Origin: CAIKOD01 sp035543455
GTDB lineage: Archaea > Halobacteriota > Methanomicrobia > Methanomicrobiales > Methanospirillaceae
Length of the DNA: 64,000 nucleotides
Assembly (NCBI GenBank): GCA_035543455.1
Contig: DATKKE010000037.1
Coordinates: 1 to 64,000, forward strand
Direction of reading: 5' to 3'
Part shown: in pieces, positions 53,101 to 61,149 of the stretch
How positions within the stretch are numbered: the stretch's first letter is position 1
How the letters are laid out: the number at the start of each line of letters is the position of its first letter
Made by a program: the position numbers and the translations under genes
Notes under the pieces: model-generated
What the model was told of the DNA's origin: nothing
The model's input: only the letters and a program-made list of their open reading frames with translations
Database searches by the model: none

Positions 53101-54749
53101 TGGTTGTCCAGGGAATAGAAGGTATCTGCAATACCTTCAAGAATTATGGCGTTCCTTGACTTCTCATCAGAGAGGGCTTGTTCCATCTCTTTTCTCCCGG
53201 TAATGTCCCTGTTGCTTCCCCTGACCCCGAGATACGTACCCGCTTCATCGAACACAGGCTGGCACATGTGCGATATCCAGCGTTCGGTCCCGTCCGGGCG
53301 GATGATCCTGAATTCGGCCCCTCCAGGCCTTTTTTCCTGTTCGTCGTCGATATGATGCTGATCGAGCGCGGCTATATCATCCGGATGAACAACCTTCCGC
53401 CGCAACTGCGAATCAGCGAGGAATTCGGTATTTTCACGCCCATAAATCCGCTCGCATGAAGGGGAAGCATAAACGAACTGCCCTTCCGGATTGATCCAGA
53501 ACTCGAAATCGTAGGTGTTATCTGCCACAATGCGATAACGTGATTCGCTTTCTTTCAGGGCGGCTTCATTTTTTTTATTTTCCGTAATATCCCGGAAAAT
53601 GATCAAAACTGCAGGCCCGTCGGTGTGTTCGATGGCGGCGATCCGTGCCGAAACATCGAAATCGCTGTGATTTTGCCGGATTATTTTTATATCCCGTCCT
53701 TCCGGAGTGGATCCGTGTTCTGCCTCATGTATGAGGCCTTGAAACATGATCCGATCATCCGGTGACACCAGCTCCAGGACCGGGTATGTGCTAAGATCGC
53801 TAAACGTCGGTATGCCGAACATACTGAGAGCTGCGTCGTTGGCAAAAAGGAACCGGTTATCACGAATAACGGTGATAGCGTCTGGAGCAGTATCAACGAG
53901 CACCTTGTAACTGGTCTCTGATTCTCCAAAAAACCTGGCAAGTTCGTCCGGGGTGGTTATCCCATTCCTGGTTGCACTTTTTTTGAGGGAGAGAGCTGCC
54001 AGGAGTATAAAACAAGCCCCAAGGTACTGGGCTGACCTGCCCAGCCACCCAAGGGGACTTCCAAGAACTGAAGGGAAGTGTACGGCAAGCAGGCCGATTG
54101 CGAGAAGTGCCAGGCCGACTGAATACCAGAAAAAAAAGTCCTGATTTTTCTTATGGTAGTAATAGTAACTGAGCCCCGATGCAATGGCAAAGAATTCGAT
54201 TGCATTGAGAATAATTATTTCCCGGAGAATTGTGGGACTGCCCTGAACGTAAAAAGGTGGTGTAATACCTAAAATTGCTGCTATAATAAGTAACGCAACA
54301 AGAAATCCGGATAATCCATATAACAATGCCGGCTTTACAATTCCTGGTCCGGACCGGCTCCAAGTTGCTGTTACGCCCGAGACATTCAGGAGGATACCTG
54401 TCATCAGGAACAATGCACCGATGCAAAAACTGGTATTCTGTATGGTAACGCTCATATTCATCGGATTTTGTAAGAATCCGACAGCCCCGGCTCCAATCGC
54501 ACCCAGACCTATTATTTCCATTCCCACAGCCATGAGAAGTGTTCCGATCAGACCCCTGTGTTGGAAGGATTTAAAAGAAATAGCCGAGATATAGAGTGGA
54601 ATCAGCCCCAGGAAAAGGAAATTAAACAGAAACAGCAGTATGGGCGGGTTGAAGGAGGCACTGATATTGAGAACAAGAAGAACTGTTAAAAGACAGAGAT
54701 ACAGTGGGATTAAAAGGAGACTCATGGATTTTAGAAAACCAGAATTCAT
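50133..54749 (-). CDS. Membrane sensor histidine kinase with eight PAS domains and HisKA_2/HATPase
   Basis: The product has about 1538 residues. Some eight hydrophobic helices fill residues 1-260 (a MASE-like membrane sensor). Eight PAS/PAC units follow (about 275-1330), each ending in D-T-ERK/R-AE. The fourth has a Cys cluster, RCCYDFLF and PCEICET. The kinase core is of the HisKA_2 type, with REIHHRVKNNLQLVSGLLD (phosphoacceptor His near 1342), then an HATPase domain with ALVMNEILSNAYKHAF and KDDGVGLPEGFD. ATG 54749 has GAGGT 5 bases upstream and is preferred to 54767. The downstream gene encodes its likely cognate response regulator. Confidence 0.92.
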   Translation of the reverse strand: MNSGFLKSMSLLLIPLYLCLLTVLLVLNISASFNPPILLFLFNFLFLGLIPLYISAISFKSFQHRGLIGTLLMAVGMEIIGLGAIGAGAVGFLQNPMNMSVTIQNTSFCIGALFLMTGILLNVSGVTATWSRSGPGIVKPALLYGLSGFLVALLIIAAILGITPPFYVQGSPTILREIIILNAIEFFAIASGLSYYYYHKKNQDFFFWYSVGLALLAIGLLAVHFPSVLGSPLGWLGRSAQYLGACFILLAALSLKKSATRNGITTPDELARFFGESETSYKVLVDTAPDAITVIRDNRFLFANDAALSMFGIPTFSDLSTYPVLELVSPDDRIMFQGLIHEAEHGSTPEGRDIKIIRQNHSDFDVSARIAAIEHTDGPAVLIIFRDITENKKNEAALKESESRYRIVADNTYDFEFWINPEGQFVYASPSCERIYGRENTEFLADSQLRRKVVHPDDIAALDQHHIDDEQEKRPGGAEFRIIRPDGTERWISHMCQPVFDEAGTYLGVRGSNRDITGRKEMEQALSDEKSRNAIILEGIADTFYSLDNQWRFTTVNPAAERAPFEKPAAELLGRVIWDLYPGIVGTPIYQHYLNAAENHTMEHYEAQSPLNRRWYEVFMQGWTGGVDVYMRDVTERKSAEEELREVRDNLEIQVRQRTSELEKAVRSLGTERRRLYGVLETLPVYVCLLDEDYHMPFANRYFRETFNEPHDRCCYDFLFNRTEPCEICETYTVMKTHAPHHWYWTGPNGRDYDIYDFPFIDTDGTFMILEMGIDITEQKKAEEEIKKANAYHRSLIEASLDPLVTINPDGTISDVNEATIKITGFPRQELIGTSFSNYFTEPAKAEAGYQKVFRDGSVTDYALELLHREGHVTPVLYNATVFRDETGTVTGIFAAARDVTERRKAEEALLIAHDLLEEQVGKGTSEISKINISLRNEIEERRRVEKVLRETSQYLENLINYANAPIVVWNPKFRITRFNQAFERLTGMTAQEVIGKTPEIFIPETYRPEAMDRIRKTSKGDRWEVVEIPILHKNGDIKTVLWNSATLYGEDGKTTIATIAQGQDITERKFAEEELRRSYSRTSTILESISDSFIALDKDWRFTYANRKAREYINKSTGEIVGKTIDEVFPTIRGTPLETFYRRAMVSREPLTFTNKSSIVKGRDFELHTYPMEDGLTIIGQDATERNQAEEALIRKENELRNTLSLLNSSLESTADGILVVDNAKKITSFNQNFLEMWKIPRETIESRGEPALVELLLTRVKNPSGFLESARELNEHHERESYDMVELKDGRIFERFSKPQKLGNSIVGRVWSYRDVTDRKRAEQSLIESLREKEILLREIHHRVKNNLQLVSGLLDMTRMRTTDPVTHSILTDMMLKIQTMAQIHTRLYESKQFGRINIKEQIKDQISSLSNIYSSKGHDITCEINSEDIVVPVDQAIPCALVMNEILSNAYKHAFRGRRQGIISVMVNQNHNRIRIVVKDDGVGLPEGFDHSKTTSLGMKLIRTLMKQQLKGVFEIRSRNGTEVIIEFPLWTPEA

Positions 54750-55394
54750 GCTTACCTCTTCTCTCATGTCACGGATCTCCTCTTTTCAGATATTTTCCCA
54801 GTCAAAACATACCCCTTTTAATGAATTATTTTGGTCCATTTAAATATAGTGCTGAATAGGGAATATATAATAAAAAACTTTGATGATTTTAAAAATTTTT
54901 CTTTGTTTTATAGATTTTGAAAGATCTTTACAATTAATTCTCTTTGAGCCCCGGACAGGTTGGGTACCTTGTATCTTGTTATCTGTTCTCTATCCGACGA
55001 AGCCATGAAATGATTCCTGCAAATGCAAGAAATACTGATATCGACAGGTTATTACCCGGTTCATCTCCTGTTCTTCTGTGAGCATCATGGAAACCATTCC
55101 GACAGAGCAGATATCGTAATTGGGTAAACATATTGGTCCAGGAAACATTTTTTTTAGATGAGAGGACCTCAGGATGATCCCAGGGCAGGGTTTCCCGGTT
55201 AGTCCTGCCCATGCAATTTTTAACACGCTCTTTTCAAAATTCGGAAAATAACAAAAATTTTTTATGAAGGGGTTGTTATAACAATTCGCGTTCCGGGTAC
55301 CGGTCGTCATCCATCTCATGTTATTCGCGGCTCACACACCAGCATCTTTCCCCCCCTGATGAAAATAAAGCCCGAACGAGGTACCGGGACACCA
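54750..55394. other. Gene-poor region upstream of the eight-PAS kinase
   Basis: About 640 bases, AT-rich near the kinase promoter (54830-54930). On the minus strand a frame ending at 54979 finishes with a hydrophobic stretch and a basic tail (SISVFLAFAGIISWLRRIENR is its last 21 residues, of which the final RRIENR is charged), like a C-terminal surface anchor. The rest of that frame has no coding character, so it may be a gene relic. Confidence 0.3.
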
Positions 55395-55878
55395 TCAATG
55401 TATATCCGGTCCCGGGAGTCCTCTAATGTTATCAATCAGGAGCCCGGTTTTTTTTGCAGAAAAGAGGATCAGCCGGGAAGTCTTCACCGAGCCGTATGAC
55501 GCACCAGCAACTGTAAAAGTTTGTAACCTCGCAAATCCGGCATTCAGCCGCACATTCTCCCGTATCGATCGGAATGCGTCGCGGGATCGAAGGGGATATT
55601 CTGCCCGGATGTCGTTAATTGGCGTCTCTCTCACGTTAACGAGAAAAAATTCTTTCTTTTGGGTGAACTGACAGGGAAACCCTGGTTTCCGTGGGCATTA
55701 ATATATTGATGATAGTACTGCCGGCCCCACAACTCGGTGCAAAATCATCCGGCATCTTCAGGACATACGTCCCGTCAATGGCATCTCCCTTCCTCCGCCC
55801 AATGATAGAGAATACATCCTTGCGGAGCGTCGACAAGATAGAAATTCCGTATTGTACGGATTGGTATCCCTGGCGGAG
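55395..55878 (-). pseudogene. Frame-disrupted remnant of an unidentified gene
   Basis: On the minus strand, two consecutive frames have normal codon usage and together read like one protein. The upstream frame (55878 to about 55640) includes DAIDGTYVLKMPDDFAPSCG and INILMPTETRVSLSV. The downstream frame (about 55690 to 55395) includes FFLVNVRETPINDIRAEYP and RDAFRSIRENVRLNAGFARL. The two are offset by one frame near a run of A/T around 55640-55660, and no proper start exists upstream of the first. I do not recognise the family. Sequencing error at the T6 run, programmed frameshift, or decay are all possible. Confidence 0.45.
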
Positions 55879-56079
55879 CTATCAGACTAATCATTAACAA
55901 AGCGCGCTATGAGCCCTTTCTCTCATAGATGAGCATGAAAAAGAAAGGGTTATTGACTCCCTGTCTGACTTTTTCATACTAGCCGATATCCCGATATTCT
56001 GCATGGTGCGAGTTGCAAAAATTGTTTCACATATTGTTAGTCATACAATTCGTTATAAATTTCAATCATCAATCAGGTG

Positions 56080-56586
56080 ATGGTGAGTCCTTTGTCTTCC
56101 ATGAGAAGCCCGGTAATCGGTAGAGAGTTCAGATATGATCCACAATGTGTGTTCGTCGAGGAAACGCAACGAAATTCCCCCCATGAACCAGGATCCCTGC
56201 ATCATGATTATCTTAGTGAATCAACCCGCCTGATATTGAACGAGTTATATGAGAAGTGTGCAGGTGCGGGTCTGGAGGTCAGCCCCGATGAACTCAGGGA
56301 ATTAGGCATATTTACCACATTTGTCTCATCCCGTGTGAAACCGAATGCAGGTATCAGTGTCTCCTGCATGGCCCTTTGGGCAGAATGGGTCAGATTTTTC
56401 CTTAAACATATGAATACCTTTCCAACCCTGATTTACGAGGAAGAATTCAGGAACCTGATTGTCAGCCTGTTTGAATGTGGTATCGCGGACGATGAGAATT
56501 ACGGGCCGGTTTATCCGGGGATAGAATTCATTCCCGGACAAAACATTCCGATACATGTGACGGATAGTACCTTTGCGCGGGCATGA
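56080..56586 (+). CDS. Protein of unknown function
   Basis: The product has about 168 residues, no signal peptide and no membrane helix. The middle part is helical and charged (STRLILNELYEKCAGAGLEVSPDELRE). The C-terminal part has a Trp/Phe-rich helix (ALWAEWVRFFLKHMNTFPTL) and an acidic end. I recognise no family. It stands alone between a decayed locus and a TetR gene, which together with its odd context suggests an accessory gene. The start is uncertain (GTG 56077, ATG 56080 or ATG 56101). Confidence 0.5.
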   Translation: MVSPLSSMRSPVIGREFRYDPQCVFVEETQRNSPHEPGSLHHDYLSESTRLILNELYEKCAGAGLEVSPDELRELGIFTTFVSSRVKPNAGISVSCMALWAEWVRFFLKHMNTFPTLIYEEEFRNLIVSLFECGIADDENYGPVYPGIEFIPGQNIPIHVTDSTFARA

Positions 56587-56927
56587 GCATACCTGCATTC
56601 GCGGTACGATGCCGGATCTCATCAGGATCTATTTTTATTCATCATGACTGGACCATAACTTGCATTGCGGGCAGGATGGCGTGACATATTTGACCTCCTG
56701 AATCTGGAATCAATTCCGTTACGATCAAGAATGAAGATTTCGACCGATTACATGCATGAATTTTTCAAAATAATTGTTGGGAATTTTTTTTAATTAATAC
56801 ACAGTTGACTGTTATTATTTTGTTGTGATTTTAGTTGCGGAGAGCATCTTCTTAGAATAATTGTATAATACGTGATCAGGTCTCGCTGTCAGTAAATTTT
56901 GAAGTTCTCGGATATCTCATTTTTTTA
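56587..56927. other. Intergenic region, AT-rich
   Basis: About 340 bases between the unknown protein and the convergent TetR gene. AT-rich tracts occur near 56757-56830. No gene or clear repeat is seen. Confidence 0.4.
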
Positions 56928-57671
56928 TTATTTGACCTTTTTTGACTTCTTCTTTGAAAGTTCACCATTAACCGGATCCGTGGGGAAGAACAATGATTCG
57001 TACGGGCGCTCGCCCATGATGGCCGATACCGTATCGGGCCTCACCCCGGTGGAAACAGCGGGTGAAATAAAACGGGTGAATTCTTTCACGAATGTTTCAT
57101 GACTGACTCCTTCCCGTTCAAGGACATACAGCCATGGGCGGGTTACCGAGAGGACACCCATCAGTGTGATCATCAGGTACGTAGTTAACAGGAACGGGTT
57201 AAGGTCATTACGGATGGTCCCGTCATCAATCCCTTCACGAACGGCATCCTGCCAGAAGTCGCGGCTCATTGAGAATTCTTTCTGGATCTCATCGAAACCA
57301 GGATTTTCTTTGCTGAATCTCTCAACCCCGTAATACCTGATCAGTCGCTGGTAATCCGGGTGCTGGCGGGTGAACCTATAGTACGTCTCTTCCAGGAGAG
57401 CAATTTTTGTCACGCCGGGGACCTTTATTTCCCTGCATTCTCGGTACATTTCATTCAGAATGCGGATTCCCCGCAGTACAATGGTTGAAAAGAGGGCCTC
57501 CTTATTCTTGAAATAGAGGTAAATGGTCGCCTTGTTCAGTTCAGCGATAGTGGCGATCTCATCCATTGAAACGTCATCATATTCACGGGAAAAAAAAAGG
57601 GTCTCTGCTGCATCAATGATTTCTTTTTTCCGCTGTTCTTTCTCCCGTTTTTTCCGTTCAGTGATACCCAT
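56928..57671 (-). CDS. TetR/AcrR-family transcriptional regulator
   Basis: The 247-residue product has the N-terminal TetR helix-turn-helix (EIIDAAETLFFSREYDDVSMDEIATIAELNKATIYLYFKNKEALF-type text) and a helical ligand-binding domain with a C-terminal AcrR-like region, ending in a Lys-rich tail (SKKKSKKVK). It lies 120 bases downstream of the flavodoxin-ferredoxin gene on the same strand and may regulate it through the palindromes at 58782-58830. Confidence 0.92.
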   Translation of the reverse strand: MGITERKKREKEQRKKEIIDAAETLFFSREYDDVSMDEIATIAELNKATIYLYFKNKEALFSTIVLRGIRILNEMYRECREIKVPGVTKIALLEETYYRFTRQHPDYQRLIRYYGVERFSKENPGFDEIQKEFSMSRDFWQDAVREGIDDGTIRNDLNPFLLTTYLMITLMGVLSVTRPWLYVLEREGVSHETFVKEFTRFISPAVSTGVRPDTVSAIMGERPYESLFFPTDPVNGELSKKKSKKVK

Positions 57672-57791
57672 GGCAGTAATTCCTCACATACAACTCTGAA
57701 TTCTTTGTAACCTGATATGAGAAGTGTGTGATCATATTTCCTTCCCGTGGGTTACGTTTCCAGGTCTGCCTGTTTCTTACCGGATCCTGAC

Positions 57792-58616
57792 TCATACAAA
57801 GAATTCCGGTTCCTTTCGCTCTTTATACAACGTACTCACACGCAACGCAGCCTCCCTTACCAGGCCGGATTTTATCGTTCTCGCATGACTGGGGCAGTAC
57901 TTGATACAGGCACAACACGTGATGCAGTATTCCGTGTCGATAACTCTGCTGTTTTCCGGATCGATGGCATCAACCGGACAAACTTCTGCGCAGGTCCCAC
58001 ACTGGACACAGGCATCGCTTACTGCAATAAAATCAACATTCCAAAACTTCGAATCTCTCTGGTAAGGATGACACGGCTCTCCCCGGTAAGGATGACAGCC
58101 GGGTATAGGTACATCAGAGATTTGGTCAACTGAGGGGATTGTAATGAGTTTTTCCTGTATTTTTCGCCCAAATGATTCTGCATGGTGTAAGTCGTCTGCA
58201 TCAGGACGATCTTGGGCCGTTGGAGTTTCGTCATTGGAAAATGAATGTTTCCCGATATAGGCCGCACCAGCGATTGGTTTACATCCACGTTGAGTCAGCG
58301 TATCTTTCAGTTCGATAAGAGCATCTTCATACGCACGGTTACCGTAAACGACGACACAAACAGCCGGCGTATTATGTGCTTTAATCGCATCCAGCCATCC
58401 GGTGAAAAGTGCCGGCACTCTTCCCATGTAGACCGGCACTCCGATGATGAGAAGGTCATCTTCCGATGTTTGTAATGATTGTCCCCTCCCTTCCGGTCTG
58501 GTAATATCTATCAATTCAACATTAGGTAGATTAATTCCGCGTGCAATTCCCTGAACAACAGCTTTCGTTGTTCCTGTAGGTGAAAAATAAACCTGTTTAA
58601 GTGATTGTATTTCCAT
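57792..58616 (-). CDS. EFR1-type protein: flavodoxin-like domain plus two [4Fe-4S] ferredoxin clusters
   Basis: The product has about 274 residues. Residues 1-165 form a flavodoxin fold beginning VYFSPTGTTKAVVQGIA (FMN phosphate loop), with GVPVYMGRVPALF. The C-terminal part holds two ferredoxin clusters, CVQCGTCAEVCPVDAI and CITCCACIKYCPSHA. It shuttles electrons between ferredoxin-type donors and FMN. A Cys/His/Pro/Tyr tandem (CHPYRGEPCHPYQ) lies between the parts. ATG 58616 has GGAGG about 8 bases upstream and begins the flavodoxin domain; an upstream ATG at 58658 is less likely. Confidence 0.88.
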   Translation of the reverse strand: MEIQSLKQVYFSPTGTTKAVVQGIARGINLPNVELIDITRPEGRGQSLQTSEDDLLIIGVPVYMGRVPALFTGWLDAIKAHNTPAVCVVVYGNRAYEDALIELKDTLTQRGCKPIAGAAYIGKHSFSNDETPTAQDRPDADDLHHAESFGRKIQEKLITIPSVDQISDVPIPGCHPYRGEPCHPYQRDSKFWNVDFIAVSDACVQCGTCAEVCPVDAIDPENSRVIDTEYCITCCACIKYCPSHARTIKSGLVREAALRVSTLYKERKEPEFFV

Positions 58617-58781
58617 TAGGCTTCCTCCATTCGGGCTCCAGACCTTCTCCTGCTTCAATATTTCCCGAAAGATCGTCTCTTTCTGATCGAAGTCCTTCCA
58701 AAATCTCCGGGTTAGATATTCTCATCCTCGGTTCCATCGTTTTTTACTGCCATTTTTTACTAGTCATCCCTCTCATTATTG

Positions 58782-58830
58782 AACTTAAGTTATAATATAA
58801 CTATTGGTTAATTTTACAACTAATAGTTAT
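58782..58830. promoter_or_regulatory. Clustered palindromes upstream of the EFR1-TetR unit
   Basis: AACTTAAGTT at 58782-58791 is a 10-bp palindrome. ATAACTATT at 58797-58805 and AATAGTTAT at 58822-58830 form a perfect 9-bp inverted repeat, extended inward by GTT/AAC. TATA-like sequence lies between them for the minus strand. The position, about 170 bases before the EFR1 start, suits control by the TetR protein encoded downstream. Confidence 0.5.
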
Positions 58831-58836
58831 TTTTAA

Positions 58837-59299
58837 AAAGGACTTTTTAAGATCAACGGAAAGTGCATTGCTCAGGTGGCTCCGCGAGAATTCTCCCGAT
58901 TATATGAAGATTCGTGCCGAATTCGTTATTAGGAAACAATACCTTTTCGATGGCACAAGGAAACGGATGTCAAGGTGATGGATATCGGCCGTACCTCATA
59001 TCTCCCGGTCAAGGTTGCTCCCGAGATCATCTCATAGCTCTGCGTTAAAAAACCCGATCCGCAGGGTATCAACGAGCTCGTCTCGGCGGCCATGCGGACC
59101 CTGGCCTTTGCCCACAAGGAAATTACAGGAGGAGATGACCGTGAATCCGATCTTATCCGGGACGGCTATGTAGGTATTCGCGATCCCCTCCGGGAAAACA
59201 TTCCTGAATCGGTCAGGTTCGGTCCTGGTAGTGGATTTTGTGATACGTATCGGACATCATCGGTTCCAAAGACGTATCGAATCAGATCAGACTGCTTAA
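58837..59299 (+). pseudogene. Gene-like locus interrupted by in-frame TAG codons
   Basis: Frame 1 is open from 58837 and reads coding-like text: GKCIAQVAPREFSRLYEDS, then TAG at 58930, ETIPFRWHKETDVKVMDIG and LPVKVAPEIIS, then TAG at 59035, followed by LCVKKPDPQGINELVSAAM and RTLAFAHKEITGG. AGGAGG within its end precedes a second short frame starting at GTG 59141 (VNPILSGTAM, TAG at 59171, VFAIPSGKTF...), ending TAA 59297. All three interruptions are TAG. No convincing start codon precedes frame 1. The simplest reading is a decayed gene pair with C-to-T changes at CAG; amber readthrough is an alternative. Family not recognised. Confidence 0.45.
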
Positions 59300-59332
59300 T
59301 AAGGACAGCTGGAAAATCCTGTACTGATAATC

Positions 59333-59554
59333 ATGATCACCGACCTCGGTCATATAGTGATTTTTGGTCTTCCTATCGCTCTTTATTTCGGGATTGCCAC
59401 ATTTATCTGTCTTCTCATAACGGTTACCATCGGTATTCTCCTGGTGAAGAGTGATTACAATATCCCCTTTGCCTGGCACCCGCGGATGGTTGCAATTACT
59501 ATCGGTTTTGCACTGATCCATATAACCCTCGTTACATGGCAATATTTCTTCTGA
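59333..59554 (+). CDS. Small integral membrane protein
   Basis: The 73-residue product has two long hydrophobic segments (IVIFGLPIALYFGIATFICLL and continuing, then MVAITIGFALIHITLVTWQYFF) with a short polar loop SDYNIPFAWHPRM between. The His and aromatic residues at membrane boundaries could ligate a cofactor, but this is speculation. Ribosome binding is weak. It lies convergent to the cupredoxin gene. Confidence 0.65.
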   Translation: MITDLGHIVIFGLPIALYFGIATFICLLITVTIGILLVKSDYNIPFAWHPRMVAITIGFALIHITLVTWQYFF

Positions 59555-59588
59555 ACATAATCGGGGTACTATAGTAAAAATGGAAAGG

Positions 59589-59990
59589 TCAGGTTACGGT
59601 AACAGTCCCTTTCATCGACGGATGAATGCTGCAGTGATAGGGGTAAGAACCTGGATTATCAAATTCAAAAGAATAACTTGCCCCTTTAGGTAAAGGATCG
59701 CTCGTGAACAGGGCACCCTGTACGATTGATCCCTGAGCGTCATTTATGACCTGATGGTCTGCCGGGTCCTGGTTTATCCAGGTTACCGTCGTACCCCTCG
59801 GTATGGTGATACTTGAGGGAATGAATGCAAAATTCTGGATTGTAACGGTTGATCCTCCGGTTCCAGGGGTTTGCGTAACTACCGTTGTACCCGGTGGCTG
59901 GCTGTAACTGGTGCATCCGGCGATCATAATGATGACAGAAAGGGTGGCGATCAATGCGACCCAGTGAATAGTCCTGAGAGGATACTTCAT
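59589..59990 (-). CDS. Cupredoxin (plastocyanin-like) lipoprotein
   Basis: The product has about 133 residues. The lipoprotein signal ends in IMIAGC. A blue-copper domain follows (TVTIQNFAFIPSSITIPRGTTVTW, typical of the family), with likely type-1 copper ligands His in ADHQV, Cys and His in PYHCSIHP, and Met in PSMKG. It is an extracytoplasmic electron carrier or copper-binding protein. ATG 59990 has GGAGTGAT 4 bases upstream. The gene lies downstream of the COG4315 lipoprotein gene, with which it may share an operon. Confidence 0.92.
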   Translation of the reverse strand: MKYPLRTIHWVALIATLSVIIMIAGCTSYSQPPGTTVVTQTPGTGGSTVTIQNFAFIPSSITIPRGTTVTWINQDPADHQVINDAQGSIVQGALFTSDPLPKGASYSFEFDNPGSYPYHCSIHPSMKGTVTVT

Positions 59991-60025
59991 TCGAATCACT
60001 CCAATCATCCAAGAGGGAAGGAGGG

Positions 60026-60943
60026 TCAGTATCCCCCTCCCCCACCTCCTCCGCCACTATCTCCACTATTATAGTTTGAAGAGTTAGTGGTTAGTTTCAT
60101 GGTCGGTATTATCGTTGTAGCAGTCGGCACAGGAGTTGCTGCAACCGGAACGATTCCGGATATGTTGGCAACATACCAGAGGTTATTGAATCCCTGCCCG
60201 TTTACGTTCCCAGGTCTCGTATCTCCGGAATAGTAATACAAAGGTCTTCCCATGAATGCCGTCTGATTCATACCATCCGCCCTGGAGACGGAACTGAAAT
60301 CCGCGACATTCAGGACCGAGGGAGCCGTCACCGGGCTGGCACCGAAGGGCGGCCATGTTTTAGTGCAGTTACCTGTGCAGGCACTCTGTCCTGGCGTATC
60401 CTTGAGGAAATAATACAGGGTCTTCCCCGATGTATCGGTCATGAAAAGACCAAGGCCTGAATTACGAGAAATGAGCACACTTTCGTCGGGCTTAATCACA
60501 AACCAGACTTTGAGGAAGTTCTCGCCAGTCACGTCGCCAGGTTTTTTATCCCCGGCGTAATAGTAAAGGGGCCAGCCGTAGTACGTGGTCTGTTTTGAAC
60601 CATCTGCACGGGTAATAGAGGAAAAGTCAGCTGGATCAAGTGGCGGAGATACCCTGATGGTGCTGACATTGAAGGGTGGCCAGAGACTTGCACACTGCCC
60701 GTTGCAGGCACTTGTCCCATTGGCGGCAACGTCATTTGCGAAGTAATACAGGGTTGTTCCCTGGACATCCACAATTATCGTTCCGAGTGCTGTATTGGCG
60801 GTCTTTACCGTGTCAGCCGGTTGAACAGTTGGTACCGGCGTGGGTTGCTGGGTCTGCTGCACGGGCTGGGATTGGGTACACCCGGCAATGAGAAGTGCAG
60901 AAACGACAACAGCAACGAGAATCATCATGGTTCCGGTTTTCAT
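60026..60943 (-). CDS. COG4315 (PF03640) repeat lipoprotein
   Basis: The product has about 305 residues. The lipoprotein signal ends in LLIAGC. Two COG4315 units follow: GTIIVDVQGTTLYYFAND...CNGQCASLWPPF...GWPLYYYAGDKKPGDVTG and GLGLFMTDTSGKTLYYFLKD...CTGNCTKTWPPF...GRPLYYYSGDTRPGNVNG. Each has a Cys pair and the Y-Y-Y aromatic strand. A Gly-rich tail ends it. The family is secreted and unassigned, but often occurs near electron-transfer proteins. ATG 60943 has GGGGTGA just upstream; the upstream extension of the frame is not signal-like. Confidence 0.85.
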   Translation of the reverse strand: MKTGTMMILVAVVVSALLIAGCTQSQPVQQTQQPTPVPTVQPADTVKTANTALGTIIVDVQGTTLYYFANDVAANGTSACNGQCASLWPPFNVSTIRVSPPLDPADFSSITRADGSKQTTYYGWPLYYYAGDKKPGDVTGENFLKVWFVIKPDESVLISRNSGLGLFMTDTSGKTLYYFLKDTPGQSACTGNCTKTWPPFGASPVTAPSVLNVADFSSVSRADGMNQTAFMGRPLYYYSGDTRPGNVNGQGFNNLWYVANISGIVPVAATPVPTATTIIPTMKLTTNSSNYNSGDSGGGGGGGGY

Positions 60944-60983
60944 CAGATTCACCCCATAATTACAGGGTGGTCTTTTAACGTTA

Positions 60984-60997
60984 CCTTTATATATTTT
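60984..60997 (-). promoter_or_regulatory. TATA box for the COG4315-cupredoxin genes
   Basis: On the minus strand AAAATATATAAAGG is a near-consensus archaeal TATA/BRE element about 45 bases before the start at 60943. It implies a short leader. Confidence 0.55.
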
Positions 60998-61149
60998 TTT
61001 AGTTAGTTTCTTTCCCGTGAAAGGTATCTTTGTTTTTATCACAGGGTACCTGTATGTTCCCTGTGCCTTCATCCCGTAACATAAAGAAAAGAAGGAAAAT
61101 AATTAATTTTATATAGCTCTAAAAAACAAATGCCAGTTCGAGTAAGAAC

